Source: Acidovorax defluvii
Lineage (GTDB): Bacteria > Pseudomonadota > Gammaproteobacteria > Burkholderiales > Burkholderiaceae_C
DNA: 64,000 nt
Assembly: GCA_003268905.1 (NCBI GenBank)
Contig: QLTU01000004.1
Location: 162,012 to 226,011, forward strand
Direction: 5' to 3'
The notes under the pieces are model-generated. The model made no database searches. It was not told the DNA's origin and saw nothing but the letters and a program-made list of their open reading frames with translations. Made by a program: the position numbers and the translations under genes. The stretch's first letter is position 1; every line of letters begins with the position of its first letter. Of the stretch, positions 9,944-18,826 are shown piece after piece.

Positions 9944-10945
9944 TCACAGCAACCGACGGCGTGCGTAGCGCACCACGGTAACGCCAGCGCGGGCCTGGCG
10001 CGTAGAGGGCATCACCAGCACGCAGTCATCGTAGGGCGTGGCGACGGGTTCGCCATCGTTGTCGCCTATCACCGTGCCTGCCTGCGCGATCACTTCCAGC
10101 CCGGTGAAGGGTGCGTTGAAACGGAAGGCGCTGCTGCGGGCGACCACGGGGCCCGTGACCTCAAGCGCCCACTGGCGGGGTGCATCGGCCAGGCGCCAGC
10201 CGGGCAGCCTGCGGTCCAGTTCCGCCGCTTCGACCACGCCGGCTGTTTCGAGAAAGCGCACGCACTGGTCCTGCGCGACGGCGCGGCTGGCGGGGTCGCC
10301 GTGGAAGCCGCACTCGATCAGCAGCGAACGCGTATCGCCGCCTTGCCCCGGGGCCTGGCCATCGGGCAGGCCAAAGCGCCCATAGTCGCGCATGCGTACG
10401 CCGTCTTTGTGCCCGGCATCGATCACGATGTGCTCGGGCGAGCGCATGGCGCGCGCCAGTTGCAGGTTGCGTGGCTGGACCCCGGTGAGCAGCAGCGGGG
10501 CCGAGGGCTCATGCATGGAGTGGATGTCGAGCAGCCAGTCGGTCTGCGCTACCCACGGACGCAGCGCGGCGGCGCGGCGGCGCTCGTTGGTGTCCGCGGC
10601 GTCGATGCGCTCGTCCAGCCATTGGCGGTTCAGGTCTTCGTCGGTGAAGCGCGAGGCGTCGTGGTTGCCGGCGTCAAAGCGGTCGAACGCATCCAGGTTG
10701 CAAAAGGCCAGGGTAAGCCGACCTTTCTGCGGGCGCAGCGCGGCCTCCAGCAAACCCTTGAGGGCCCAGGCGCCGCACAGTTCATTGCCATGCACCAGGG
10801 CGCTGATCATCACGTGGCGCCCGGGCACACCCGAGTCGAAGTGCCACACGCCTGGCGTGCCGGTGTTGCCTGCACGCCAGGCGCTCAGGTCCGGTGCGGG
10901 CAACGTGAAGCTGAGGGCCGTTGGGGGAGGGAGGACGGTGCTCAT
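9944..10945 (-). CDS. succinylglutamate desuccinylase / aspartoacylase-like zinc hydrolase
   Basis: 333 aa. The zinc site HGNE (SALVHGNELCG, ~residues 51-57) and the later DIHSMH segment, where a second zinc His is expected, mark the M14-related AstE/AspA family, followed by an all-beta C-terminal part. It would remove an acyl group from an N-acyl amino acid or related amide. The start codon overlaps the stop of the Bug receptor gene (ATGA at 10942-10945), so the two are translationally coupled. This suggests that the compound bound by the receptor is the hydrolase substrate or a precursor. A LysR gene lies just upstream on the same strand. Confidence 0.85.
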   Translation of the reverse strand: MSTVLPPPTALSFTLPAPDLSAWRAGNTGTPGVWHFDSGVPGRHVMISALVHGNELCGAWALKGLLEAALRPQKGRLTLAFCNLDAFDRFDAGNHDASRFTDEDLNRQWLDERIDAADTNERRRAAALRPWVAQTDWLLDIHSMHEPSAPLLLTGVQPRNLQLARAMRSPEHIVIDAGHKDGVRMRDYGRFGLPDGQAPGQGGDTRSLLIECGFHGDPASRAVAQDQCVRFLETAGVVEAAELDRRLPGWRLADAPRQWALEVTGPVVARSSAFRFNAPFTGLEVIAQAGTVIGDNDGEPVATPYDDCVLVMPSTRQARAGVTVVRYARRRLL

Positions 10946-11922
10946 TCTTCGATCTTGGCGAATTCAACAATCTGTTTGTACTTGGCCACTTCGGCGGCTA
11001 AAAACTTGTCGATGTTCACGCTGGGTGACGACACCGTCGAGCCGCTGCTCTCCAGCTTCTTGCGCAGCTCGGGTGCCTGCAGTGCTTCGTTCAGCGCTTT
11101 CTTGAGTTTGTCGAACACCGGTTTGGGCAAATGCGCGGGGGCCATGAGCGCGAACCAGACGCCAATGTCCACGTTCTTGTACTGGGCCGATTCAGAGATC
11201 GCCGGGATATCGGGCGTGGCGGCCGAGCGCGTGGCTTCGGTGGTGCCCAGTGCGATTACCTTGCCGCTCTTGATGTGCGGCAGACCGCTGGACAACACGA
11301 ACACGCCGTACTCCAGGTTGTTGCCCATCAGGTCGTTGGTGAGCGGCGCCACGCCGCGGTAGGGAATATGCGTCATGAACAGCTTGCCCTGTTCTTTGAT
11401 CATTTCGCCCGCCAAGTGCAGCGAAGTACCCACGCCCGAGCTGCCGTAGCTGAACTTGCCGGGGTTCTTGGAGACTTTCTGCGTGAACTCTGCCAGGTTC
11501 TTCACCCCGGAGCCGGTGGACGCCACCAGCACCAGGGGTTGCGAGGCGATCAGGCCAATGGCTGTGAAGTCCTTGATGTCGTACTTGACCTTCTTGGTCA
11601 CCAGCTTGTTGATGGCGATCTCGTTGCTCGCGCCCACCAGCAGGGTGTAGCCGTCCGGTGCGGCGCTGGCCACTTTTTGCGCGCCAATGGCACCGCCGGC
11701 GCCGCCAATGTTCTCTATCACCACCGGCACGCCCAGGCGGTTGCCCAGCTCGGTGGCCACCACCCGGCCCGTCAGGTCGGTGCTGCCGCCTGGCGGATAA
11801 CCCACCACGATGGTGATGGGCTTGCTGGGATACGAGGCTTCCTGTGCGACGACCGGGGCGCTGGCCAGCACGGCCAGACTGCAGGCCAGGGCGGCACGGC
11901 GAGAGAGATGGAGGGTGTGCAT
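10942..11922 (-). CDS. Bug-family (TctC-like) periplasmic solute-binding protein
   Basis: 326 aa with a clear signal peptide (basic start, hydrophobic core, ASAPVVAQ cleavage region near residue 27). The frame is open to 12018, but ATG 11922 has AAGGA at the right distance. Family marks include YPSKPITIVVGYPPGGSTD at the mature start and GGAGGAIGAQKVA. Bug receptors feed tripartite TctAB permeases or act as orphan sensors; no permease gene is present here. It is coupled to the downstream M14-like hydrolase and preceded by a LysR gene. Confidence 0.93.
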   Translation of the reverse strand: MHTLHLSRRAALACSLAVLASAPVVAQEASYPSKPITIVVGYPPGGSTDLTGRVVATELGNRLGVPVVIENIGGAGGAIGAQKVASAAPDGYTLLVGASNEIAINKLVTKKVKYDIKDFTAIGLIASQPLVLVASTGSGVKNLAEFTQKVSKNPGKFSYGSSGVGTSLHLAGEMIKEQGKLFMTHIPYRGVAPLTNDLMGNNLEYGVFVLSSGLPHIKSGKVIALGTTEATRSAATPDIPAISESAQYKNVDIGVWFALMAPAHLPKPVFDKLKKALNEALQAPELRKKLESSGSTVSSPSVNIDKFLAAEVAKYKQIVEFAKIEE

Positions 11923-12036
11923 GGCAGGTTGTCCTTGTGGTGGGGTTTGCCCATTGTGGGAACGCGCACAGGCTTCGTTGGTGCCGAAACGGCACCAGTT
12001 GGTGCGTAGTTGGGCCAAGTGCTGGCGCTGTTGCTG

Positions 12037-12930
12037 TCAGCGCAGCGTCACGGTCTGCCACAAGGCTTCGGCGAGCGGGCCCAGGCGGCGCTTGGGCCGG
12101 TACAGGCGCACGTCAAAGCGCACTTCCATTTGCTCGGCACCCGCGCGTGCGAGGCGGCCGCTCTTGCAGTCGGCATGCACCATCGACCAGGGAAGCCAGG
12201 CCACACCGAGCCCCTTTTGCACGTATTCGTAATGGGCGTCTGCCGAGTCGCATTCCACCAGGCGCTGCAGGCGCGGTGCATGGGGGTTGTGCGCCAAGTG
12301 GTCCTCGACCAGGCGCCCCAGCGCCAATTGGGGCGCGTAGGCCAAATACGGCACGGGTTGCCCTTGGGCAAAGGCGTGCAGCGCCAGCCCTTGCGGCGTG
12401 GCGCGGGATACGGGCACCAGGCGATCCGTGGCCATGGTGACATGCATGAACTGCCGAGCGTCCAGCCCAATGGCCAATGCCGGGTGGTGGTACACGAGCG
12501 AGAAGTCGGCCTCGCCGCGCTCCAGCATGGCGACGGTGTCCGCCAGTGCGCGCGTCAGGATGTGCAATTGCCCGTCTTGCAGAACCGGGCGCAGGCGCAC
12601 CAGCCAGTCAGCCACCACGGTGCGTGCCAGGGTGCGACCGGTGGTCAGCGTCACGGTGCGGCCCTGGCGCCCGGCCAGGCTTTGCAGCTCTTCGTGCGAT
12701 TGCGCCAGGTTGCGCGCCAGTTCCGCGGCGGTTTCCAGAAAACTGGCACCCGCCGCGGTCAGTGTGACGGGACCGCCACCGCGCTGTACCAAAGGTGTTC
12801 CAGCCCAGGCCTCAAGGGCGCGGATGCGACGCCCGAATGCGGGGTGGGTGACGTGGCGCAACTCGGCAGCACGCGTAAAGCTGCGCTCCTGCGCCAGCGT
12901 GATGAAATCCTCCAGCCACTTCAGCTGCAT
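12037..12930 (-). CDS. LysR-family transcriptional regulator
   Basis: 297 aa. The N-terminal winged helix (WLEDFITLAQERSFTRAAELRHVTHPAFGRRIRALE) is followed by a periplasmic-binding-protein-like effector domain with YLAYAPQLALGR and the conserved GLGVAWLPWSMV segment near the end. It is encoded 115 bases upstream of, and in the same direction as, the Bug receptor and hydrolase pair. It probably regulates that pair. No divergent partner gene exists, which is less usual for LysR genes. Confidence 0.9.
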   Translation of the reverse strand: MQLKWLEDFITLAQERSFTRAAELRHVTHPAFGRRIRALEAWAGTPLVQRGGGPVTLTAAGASFLETAAELARNLAQSHEELQSLAGRQGRTVTLTTGRTLARTVVADWLVRLRPVLQDGQLHILTRALADTVAMLERGEADFSLVYHHPALAIGLDARQFMHVTMATDRLVPVSRATPQGLALHAFAQGQPVPYLAYAPQLALGRLVEDHLAHNPHAPRLQRLVECDSADAHYEYVQKGLGVAWLPWSMVHADCKSGRLARAGAEQMEVRFDVRLYRPKRRLGPLAEALWQTVTLR

Positions 12931-13099
12931 GGCCCGGCAGGCTGTGGATGCATGGGTTCACCAAACCCTCTATCCCTGCTGCCCATTCCTGTTGGCTGCA
13001 TGTGGGGTTGGTACGGCGAGGCGTCGCCATGCGTGGCCTGATCCCGGGTGGTTTCACCGCACTGCAACACAGCTGGTGTCTCCACGGTTGTCGGGCGTG

Positions 13100-13924
13100 T
13101 CAGCCGCACGCCGCCTGCAGCACAGCGCGGGTGCGCAGGGCCTCATGGCGGGCGGCGGCGGCAAAGTCGTCCCCGCCCGACGCATACAGAATGGCCCGCG
13201 ACGAGTTCACGATGATGGGGCCGTCAGGGCGCAGCCCGGCGCGCACGGTGGCCACGGCATCGCCGCCCTGCGCGCCCACGCCGGGGATCAGCAGCGGCAG
13301 CGTGGGGGCAATGCTGCGCACGCGTTCAATTTCCTGGGGGTAGGTGGCGCCCACCACCAGGCCGAGCTGGCCGTTGCGGTTCCAGGGGCCTTGCGCGAGG
13401 CGCGCCACATGTTCGTAAAGCAGGGGCTGCCCCTCAATGCTGGCCAGGCGCTGGTTTTGCAAGTCGTCGCCGCCGGGGTTGGAGGTGCGGCACAGCAGGA
13501 AAGCGCCTTTGCCGTGGTAGGCCAGGTAGGGTTCGATGGAATCAAACCCCATGAACGGCGAGAGCGTGACGGCGTCGGCGCCGTAGCGCTCAAAGGCCTC
13601 TTTGGCGTATTGCTCGGCCGTGGAGCCAATGTCGCCACGCTTGGCATCCAGAATCACCGGCACCTGGGGCGCATTGCAGCGCATGTGCTGCATCAGGCGT
13701 TCGAGCTGGTCCTCGGCGCCGTGGGCCGCAAAGTAGGCAATCTGGGGCTTGAAGGCGCACGCCACATCGGCAGTGCTGTCGACAATCGCGGCGCAAAAGT
13801 CATAGATCTTGCGCGGATCGCCGCGCATGCCTGCGGGAAGCCGGTTGGGTTCGGGGTCCAGCCCCACGCAGAGCATCGAGTTGTTCTGCGTTGAAGCAGT
13901 GCGCAGCATGTCGAGAAAGGTCAT
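13100..13924 (-). CDS. pyrF: orotidine 5'-phosphate decarboxylase, group 2
   Basis: 274 aa, the length of the longer PyrF subfamily. It decarboxylates OMP to UMP in pyrimidine synthesis. [12 protein letters not shown] opens the barrel; the catalytic DAKRGDIG motif is at ~93-100 (Lys95). The [12 protein letters not shown] segment and GVGAQGGD phosphate-binding loop near the C terminus fit the subfamily. The frame is open to 14074, but ATG 13924 begins the conserved sequence. It stands alone, preceded by a strong hairpin terminator. Confidence 0.95.
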   Translation of the reverse strand: MTFLDMLRTASTQNNSMLCVGLDPEPNRLPAGMRGDPRKIYDFCAAIVDSTADVACAFKPQIAYFAAHGAEDQLERLMQHMRCNAPQVPVILDAKRGDIGSTAEQYAKEAFERYGADAVTLSPFMGFDSIEPYLAYHGKGAFLLCRTSNPGGDDLQNQRLASIEGQPLLYEHVARLAQGPWNRNGQLGLVVGATYPQEIERVRSIAPTLPLLIPGVGAQGGDAVATVRAGLRPDGPIIVNSSRAILYASGGDDFAAAARHEALRTRAVLQAACG

Positions 13925-14039
13925 GGGGTGTAATTTTAGGCGGCACCATGGCGGATGTGACAAGCTTCCCGGCAGCGCAGTGTGGGCGTTTGGCACAGAC
14001 CCGCCCCGGTGGTCCACTTCCCCGAAGCGCTGCGCCCAT

Positions 14040-14068
14040 AAAAAATGGCCGTTGATCGGCCATTTTTC
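14040..14068 (-). terminator. rho-independent terminator behind the FlgO-like gene
   Basis: AATGGCCG-TTGAT-CGGCCATT stem with A/T tracts on both sides, so it may work in both directions. It lies 28 bases behind the FlgO-like gene stop and isolates pyrF from read-through. Confidence 0.8.
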
Positions 14069-14096
14069 TTTCAAGGCCCCCTGAGGGCGAAATCGA

Positions 14097-14651
14097 TCAG
14101 CGGGGTACGGTCAGCAGGCGCTGGACGTCGCGGTCATTGGGCAACGCATAGTCGTGTCCGCGGACGATGCTGCTATCTTCGGTGCGCACCAGCTTCAAGC
14201 TGACGAAGGTGTAGCTGGCAGCGGCAGAGTAGGTGCCGACCAGCACCAGCGACGCATTGTGGTTGCGGGCGATGTCCTTGATCTCGCGCGACAGCAGCAA
14301 CTCGCCAGCGCCTTCCTTCACGAACACGTCTCCGCGCAGCTTGAGCTCCTTCACGTTAAAGCCGCTGGCAGCCATTTGCGAAGCATAGAGCTCCGACAGG
14401 GTGCGCCCCAGAGGGGCGGAGCGGCTCAGATCGTTGACGTTGACAACGGTAGCCACCAGCACCGGGGCGCCGCCCAGGCCGTTCAGGTCAAAGCCTGCCA
14501 CCAACTTGTTGACGGCCTCACGGCTGCTTTGCAGGAACTGGTTGCTGGCAGCCTCCTGGTAGGTGGGTTCGATGCGAACGGTGCCATTGTTCGCGGCACA
14601 GCCCGTCAGCAGCACGGCGGCCAGTGCGGTCAGAAGTGCGGTGGATTTCAT
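14097..14651 (-). CDS. FlgO-domain outer-membrane lipoprotein
   Basis: 184 aa with a lipoprotein signal ending LLTGC (Cys18). The remainder resembles the FlgO domain: [16 protein letters not shown], a [24 protein letters not shown] core and the [16 protein letters not shown] strand. FlgO-type lipoproteins were described with the Vibrio flagellum, but the domain is broader and no flagellar genes are nearby. The start overlaps the stop of the upstream lipoprotein by four bases, so the two are coupled and probably act together at the outer membrane. Confidence 0.8.
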   Translation of the reverse strand: MKSTALLTALAAVLLTGCAANNGTVRIEPTYQEAASNQFLQSSREAVNKLVAGFDLNGLGGAPVLVATVVNVNDLSRSAPLGRTLSELYASQMAASGFNVKELKLRGDVFVKEGAGELLLSREIKDIARNHNASLVLVGTYSAAASYTFVSLKLVRTEDSSIVRGHDYALPNDRDVQRLLTVPR

Positions 14652-15334
14652 TGCGAGACTACCTTCAGGTTGACGTTGCGATACGACGGACGCATGAACA
14701 GAGGGGTATCTGCGTTTTCGAGGTAGTAAACGTCGGTCTTGCGTGCCACGTATTGGCCACCACGGGTGACTGTGGTGGTCAAGATCATTTCGGTGTGGGT
14801 GGGGCCACCCGAATTGACGCTGCTGGCATAGTCAGCAGCGGCGGTCAGTCCCAGCGTGGCGAGCAGTTGGGTATCGAGATGCTCGTGGCGCAAACCGTAG
14901 GCAGCCATCAGACCAGCCGCGATCATGGTGTATTGGCCAGGAACGAAGTGGGGGCGGTCGCTGTTGTGGCGAATAATCTGCGCGTTGTAGGTGACGTCGA
15001 GGGTCTGGCCTGGAACCTGCTGCACCTGGGCGCCGCTCTGGACCAGCTTGGTAATCAGGAAATCACGAAACGCCAGTTCAAACGAGCTGGGGTTGGGTGG
15101 AAGCGCCACGTGCAACTGGGTGCCTGGCGCAATGCCAGCCTTGTCCAGGGTGCCAAGGGTCTGGGCCACCACATCGCGCGACAACAGATTCCAGTGACCG
15201 GCTGAGCGGACCTTGGGCTGCACAGTCAATTCGAAATTTTCTGCAAGGGGAATTGGCGACTTTGCAGCGCACCCCACCAAGGTAGCCACAGCGCCAGCCA
15301 CTACGGCCAAGCTGATTGCCTTTGAAAACGACAT
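14648..15334 (-). CDS. predicted lipoprotein, partner of the FlgO-like protein
   Basis: 228 aa. Start ATG 15334 has AGGAGGG before it. The signal peptide ends TLVGC (Cys22), giving a lipoprotein. I do not recognise a named domain; the chain is mixed alpha/beta with a conserved-looking DVTYNAQIIRH segment and a Tyr/Asn-rich tail ([15 protein letters not shown]). It is translationally coupled to the FlgO-domain gene, so the pair is one transcription unit ending at the hairpin at 14040. Role unknown; envelope location is inferred from the lipobox. Confidence 0.8.
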   Translation of the reverse strand: MSFSKAISLAVVAGAVATLVGCAAKSPIPLAENFELTVQPKVRSAGHWNLLSRDVVAQTLGTLDKAGIAPGTQLHVALPPNPSSFELAFRDFLITKLVQSGAQVQQVPGQTLDVTYNAQIIRHNSDRPHFVPGQYTMIAAGLMAAYGLRHEHLDTQLLATLGLTAAADYASSVNSGGPTHTEMILTTTVTRGGQYVARKTDVYYLENADTPLFMRPSYRNVNLKVVSQ

Positions 15335-16005
15335 GATTCCCTCCTACGGACTTGAGAGGCGGGGATATGAGAAGTTACATCCCTCGCGTTTGAAAAATAA
15401 TTCTGGGCGGGATGCTCAACAAAAACAAGAAAAAAATGCGCTAACTGCGCTGTGGGGCAAAGCGTTCGTTGTTTTTGGACACAGTTTGGTGCGCATTTTT
15501 ACGCGAGTACCGTAATGGCTTCTGTTTGGCAATCAACGAATGATCGGAATTTTGAAACAACGCGTTTTTCAAGCACGCCAAAAATCGGCCGACCGACATG
15601 TTCATGCAATGGAACTGCGGGAACAGCATTCACAGCGCACGCCGCCGATCTGCGGGAGCGTGAGCGGTGGGCCGCGCTGGACAGCTCTTTGCATCGGCGT
15701 TCTTGGTCACCTCGCCGCTGCACATGACACGGTAGGCCGCGATGGCGTGGTCCCGCAGCACTTCGATGAGCGGCTTTCGCATGTTGTCGGGACGCACCAC
15801 GCCGTAGCAGCAGGCACACATCTTCTCTGGGTGATATCAATGTCGCCAAACCGCCGGTTGACTCTTCCCGTTGGGCCACTTTTCTTTGCCCGCCGACGGG
15901 TGCAATGGCTATTGCAGCGAAAGCGGGCGTGGCAGCAAGGACACCCTCTGGGCGTTAAAAGGGCCTGAAAGTGCTGTATCCATGGGGTGATGGGAAAGCC
16001 CGTCC
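15335..16005. other. 670-base gap without a convincing gene
   Basis: The first ~230 bases are AT-richer than the surroundings and should hold the promoter of the lipoprotein pair. From ~15590 to 15960 the composition becomes coding-like and short open frames exist on both strands (for example 15630-15821 minus), but none has a good start, codon pattern or recognisable motif. The minus-strand text around 15860-15910 includes a GGGCAAAGAAAAGTGG phrase of a kind that recurs between genes in these bacteria. Probably decayed sequence. Confidence 0.5.
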
Positions 16006-16066
16006 AAAATAGTGCCAAAACAGCCTCTGGCCCTTTTCATTGAAGCGTCAGATGCTACGAATGTGG
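16006..16066 (+). repeat. COR repeat copy 4, divergent
   Basis: AAAATAGTGCCAAAACAGCCTC matches the extended left flank of the copy at 6153. The hairpin arms are degraded (TGGCCCTTTTC / TGAAGCGTCAGA) and the AGCTAT box reads TGCTACGAAT. It sits 16 bases behind the SDR gene stop. Confidence 0.6.
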
Positions 16067-16081
16067 ATGCTCGACACCTGC

Positions 16082-16843
16082 TCAGCCCTTCACCAGTCCG
16101 CCATCCACAATCAGGTTTTGCCCGGTCACCGCGCGCGACCAGGGTGAGAGGAAGAACAGCACGGCGTCGGCAAACTCGGCCGGTGTGGTCACGCGGCGCA
16201 GCGGGGTCAGGCTGGCGATGAGTTCGAACACCGCCTCGGGCGTGGCGCTGCTGGCGTCGGTGCTGCGCAGCAGGCCGCCCGAAACCATGTTCACGGTGAT
16301 GCCGTGCGGCCCCAGGTCGTTGGCCGCCGTGCGTGTGAGCGACAACAGCGCTGCCTTGGCGGCGGTGTAGTCGTGGTACGGCACCACGGGGTTCTGAAAC
16401 AGGTTGGTGCCCACGTTCACGATGCGGCCAAAGCCCTGCGAACGCATTCCGGGCAACGCCGCCTGCAAGGTGTTGAGCGCACCCTTCACGGCGCCTTCGA
16501 TCTGCTGGTTGAAGCGCTGCCATGCAATGTCGCCAATCTGTGGGCGCGCGTCGCCGTCGAACTGAAAGCCCACCAGTGCGTTGTTCGCCACGCTGCTGAT
16601 GGGCTGGCCGGTGCGCTCATGGGCCTGCGCAAACAGCTTGTGCACAGCGGCGGTATCGGTCACATCGGCCTGCAGAGCCATGGCGCGCGGGCCCAGTTCT
16701 TCGGCCAGCGCGGCGGCGGCCTTGTCGCTGTGGTGGTAGTTGATGACCACGCCCGCGCCTTCGCGCGCCAGCGCCCGTGTGATGGACTGGCCCAGACCAC
16801 GGGCGCCACCGGTCACCAAAACCCATTGTTCCGCTATCAGCAT
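16082..16843 (-). CDS. short-chain dehydrogenase/reductase (FabG-like SDR)
   Basis: 253 aa from ATG 16843 (GGGA at eight bases). A classical SDR: TGGARGLG cofactor loop (~11-18), an NALVG motif in place of NNAG, catalytic YHDYTAAK (Tyr and Lys), and a PG-like turn with GGLLRST. Usual length. It would be an NAD(P)-dependent ketoacyl or sugar reductase. It is a single gene with repeats and gene fragments immediately upstream, so its native context may have been lost. Confidence 0.85.
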   Translation of the reverse strand: MLIAEQWVLVTGGARGLGQSITRALAREGAGVVINYHHSDKAAAALAEELGPRAMALQADVTDTAAVHKLFAQAHERTGQPISSVANNALVGFQFDGDARPQIGDIAWQRFNQQIEGAVKGALNTLQAALPGMRSQGFGRIVNVGTNLFQNPVVPYHDYTAAKAALLSLTRTAANDLGPHGITVNMVSGGLLRSTDASSATPEAVFELIASLTPLRRVTTPAEFADAVLFFLSPWSRAVTGQNLIVDGGLVKG

Positions 16844-17016
16844 GTCGATTCCCAAAATGGAGGCAAGCGCAGATTGTGGCGGCAAATAGTGCCCTGCCAG
16901 CTGCCTTGTCCCGGCGCGGTGGACGGCCAGCACGGGTCTGGGCAAGTGGCTGGATTTGCCACCGTTGCAGCGGAAAACCCGGTGGGAGAGCAGGAACCCG
17001 TGGGGGCGTTGATTGG

Positions 17017-17062
17017 GAGTCTGACCCCGATTTTTAGATTGGGAGTCTGACCCCGATTTTTA
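17017..17062 (+). repeat. tandem GTCTGACCCCGATTTTT repeats
   Basis: Two adjacent copies of a ~26-base unit containing GGGAGTCTGACCCCGATTTTT. The same phrase recurs at 50631, 51477 and 52390 beside the vapBC modules, always in this orientation. In other betaproteobacteria such GGGGTCAGACTCC phrases are often seen beside small mobile units; that link is recollection, not shown here. A truncated coding frame begins right after the second copy. Confidence 0.75.
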
Positions 17063-17063
17063 C

Positions 17064-17156
17064 TGGGAGTTCGACACCGCACCGGACGAGCTGCGCACGC
17101 TGCACTACGTGGCGGGTGGGCAGTTCTATGCCACGGGGGCGTCGGTGACGGTGTAA
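17064..17156 (+). pseudogene. 3' fragment of an unidentified gene
   Basis: Thirty codons ending in TAA read EFDTAPDELRTLHYVAGG and on to a natural-looking C terminus, with coding-type composition but no start. The text just left of the repeats (about 16915-17020, plus strand) also reads as a plausible frame (GQVAGFATVAAENPVGEQEP). The two may be pieces of one gene split by the repeat units. I cannot identify the protein. Confidence 0.5.
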
Positions 17157-17216
17157 TTTTGGTAGCAGTGCGCGGCGCCGGGTGTTGATCCCTCGCCCCT
17201 TGCGGACGAGGGCGCA

Positions 17217-18626
17217 TTACTCCTCATCCGAAATCTCCAACTGCTTGAGGTCCGCAAACTTGGCCGCCATCGTCGGGTTGCCGCGTGTGAGCTTCTTGAT
17301 CGTCAGGTCTTCGGCCTTGTCGTTGGCCAGGCGCAGGTTGTTGGCCGACTTGTGCAGCGCTTCCTTGGTCTTCTCCAGGTCCTTGATCGCATCGTCAATG
17401 CGCTTCACGGCCTCTTCAAACCCGTCGGACGCCAGGCGCCAGTTGCGACCAAACGCGCCCTTGAACTCCTCCAGTTGCGATTCGAACCTGGTGATGTCCA
17501 GGTTCTGCGCCTTCACCAGCGCCAGCTCTGACTTGTATTGCAGCGACTTCATCGCCGCGTTGCGCAGCAGCGTGATGATGGGAATGAAGAACTGCGGCCG
17601 CACCACGTACATCTTGGGGTAGCGGTAGAACATGTCCACGATGCCGGTGTTGTACAGCTCGCTCTCGGGCTCTAGCAGCGACACCAGCACCGCGTATTCG
17701 CAGCCTTTTTCACTGCGGTCTTTGTCCAGCTCTTTCAAGAAGTCTTCGTTGCGCTTTTTGGTGGCGGTCTCGTCGTTTTCGTTCTTCATCTCGAACATGA
17801 TCGAGACGATCTCGTTGCCCGACTCGTCCAGGTCGCGAAAGATGTAGTCGCCCTTGCTGCCACTGCGCGCGTCGTTGTCCTTCTCGAAGTACGCGCGTGC
17901 AAACGCGGTGGCGCGGATGCGGTTGAACTCCGTCTCGCAGTGCTGCTCCAGCGTCTCGCCCACCATCTTGGTTGACAGGCGCGCCTTCATGTCCCGCAGC
18001 CGCGCAATCTCGCCATCGCGGTCGCGCAACTGCAGGGCGAACTGCTCTTTGATGGCGGCCTCCTCCAGCTGCTTTTTCACCACCACCAGGTTCAGATCGT
18101 TCTTGAATTCATCGCGCTCGCGGGCCACCACCGTCACTGCCTCGGTCACCGCCAGCCTGCGCGCCACCTCGCCCGCCTCCAGTTGTGATTTGAGTTGCTG
18201 GATTTCGGCGTCCTTCTTGGCGGCCACGCCCTGCAGCTCTTGCGCCAGCCGCGCTTGCGCCAACTGCTCCGCCGCCTGCTGCGCCTGCCGCGCACGCTCC
18301 AGCTCATTCGCCAACGCATCGCGCTGCTTCTCCACCGCGCTAAGGGCCTGCGCCACCGCCAGGTCGCGCTCCACACCGCCTGCATCCAGCTGCGCCTTCA
18401 GGGCTTGAATCTCGGCATCTTTAGCCGCTGCCGCCTTCTGCAACTCGTTGGCCACCTGGGCCTGCGCCAGCGCCACCGCACTGCGCTTGTCCTGCTCAGC
18501 CAGCTCCAGCCGCTCGTGCAACTGCGCATGGAAATCCGCATCGCGCACCTGCTTGAGGATGTCGGCGTAGCCGGATTCGTCCACCTTGAAGGCTTTGTGG
18601 CAGTGGGGGCAGATGATGTCGTGCAT
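17217..18626 (-). CDS. DUF2130 family coiled-coil protein
   Basis: 469 aa. The N terminus has a CPHC zinc-ribbon-like motif ([13 protein letters not shown]) but only two cysteines. Residues ~40-215 form a long Ala/Gln/Glu-rich coiled coil. The C-terminal half is the DUF2130 domain, with [21 protein letters not shown] and a nuclease-like FEMKNE segment (a candidate E-x-K site), then [17 protein letters not shown]. The architecture resembles RmuC-like proteins. Function not established; a DNA-related role is inference from the fold-like motif and from the defence-rich surroundings. Confidence 0.85.
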   Translation of the reverse strand: MHDIICPHCHKAFKVDESGYADILKQVRDADFHAQLHERLELAEQDKRSAVALAQAQVANELQKAAAAKDAEIQALKAQLDAGGVERDLAVAQALSAVEKQRDALANELERARQAQQAAEQLAQARLAQELQGVAAKKDAEIQQLKSQLEAGEVARRLAVTEAVTVVARERDEFKNDLNLVVVKKQLEEAAIKEQFALQLRDRDGEIARLRDMKARLSTKMVGETLEQHCETEFNRIRATAFARAYFEKDNDARSGSKGDYIFRDLDESGNEIVSIMFEMKNENDETATKKRNEDFLKELDKDRSEKGCEYAVLVSLLEPESELYNTGIVDMFYRYPKMYVVRPQFFIPIITLLRNAAMKSLQYKSELALVKAQNLDITRFESQLEEFKGAFGRNWRLASDGFEEAVKRIDDAIKDLEKTKEALHKSANNLRLANDKAEDLTIKKLTRGNPTMAAKFADLKQLEISDEE

Positions 18627-18781
18627 GGCGGTCGCTGTGTGTTGTGTTTGGTTGGGTGGGGAGCATAGCGGGCACCAAGCAAAGCAATGGGGTGCGCTGC
18701 ACGCGCGCTAGGGATGTCCTGACATGGACGTCTCCAGAAGAGCAAGATTCGGCAGCGCCAGTTGTGCGGCGAAAAGCACGT

Positions 18782-18810
18782 TTATTCACCGCATATTTTG
18801 CGGCGAATAA
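18782..18810. promoter_or_regulatory. 29-bp palindromic operator upstream of the Fic gene
   Basis: TTATTCaCCGCA-tattt-TGCGGcGAATAA is a near-perfect palindrome 17 bases before the Fic start codon, well placed to block initiation. The Fic protein ends in a winged-helix-like segment, so autoregulation is a reasonable guess. Confidence 0.6.
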
Positions 18811-18826
18811 CCCGCATAATCACCGC

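Noticed and set aside
15499..15968. Short open frames on both strands in the 15.3-16.0 kb gap
   Set aside because: No start context, inconsistent codon pattern and no motif; more likely decayed sequence.
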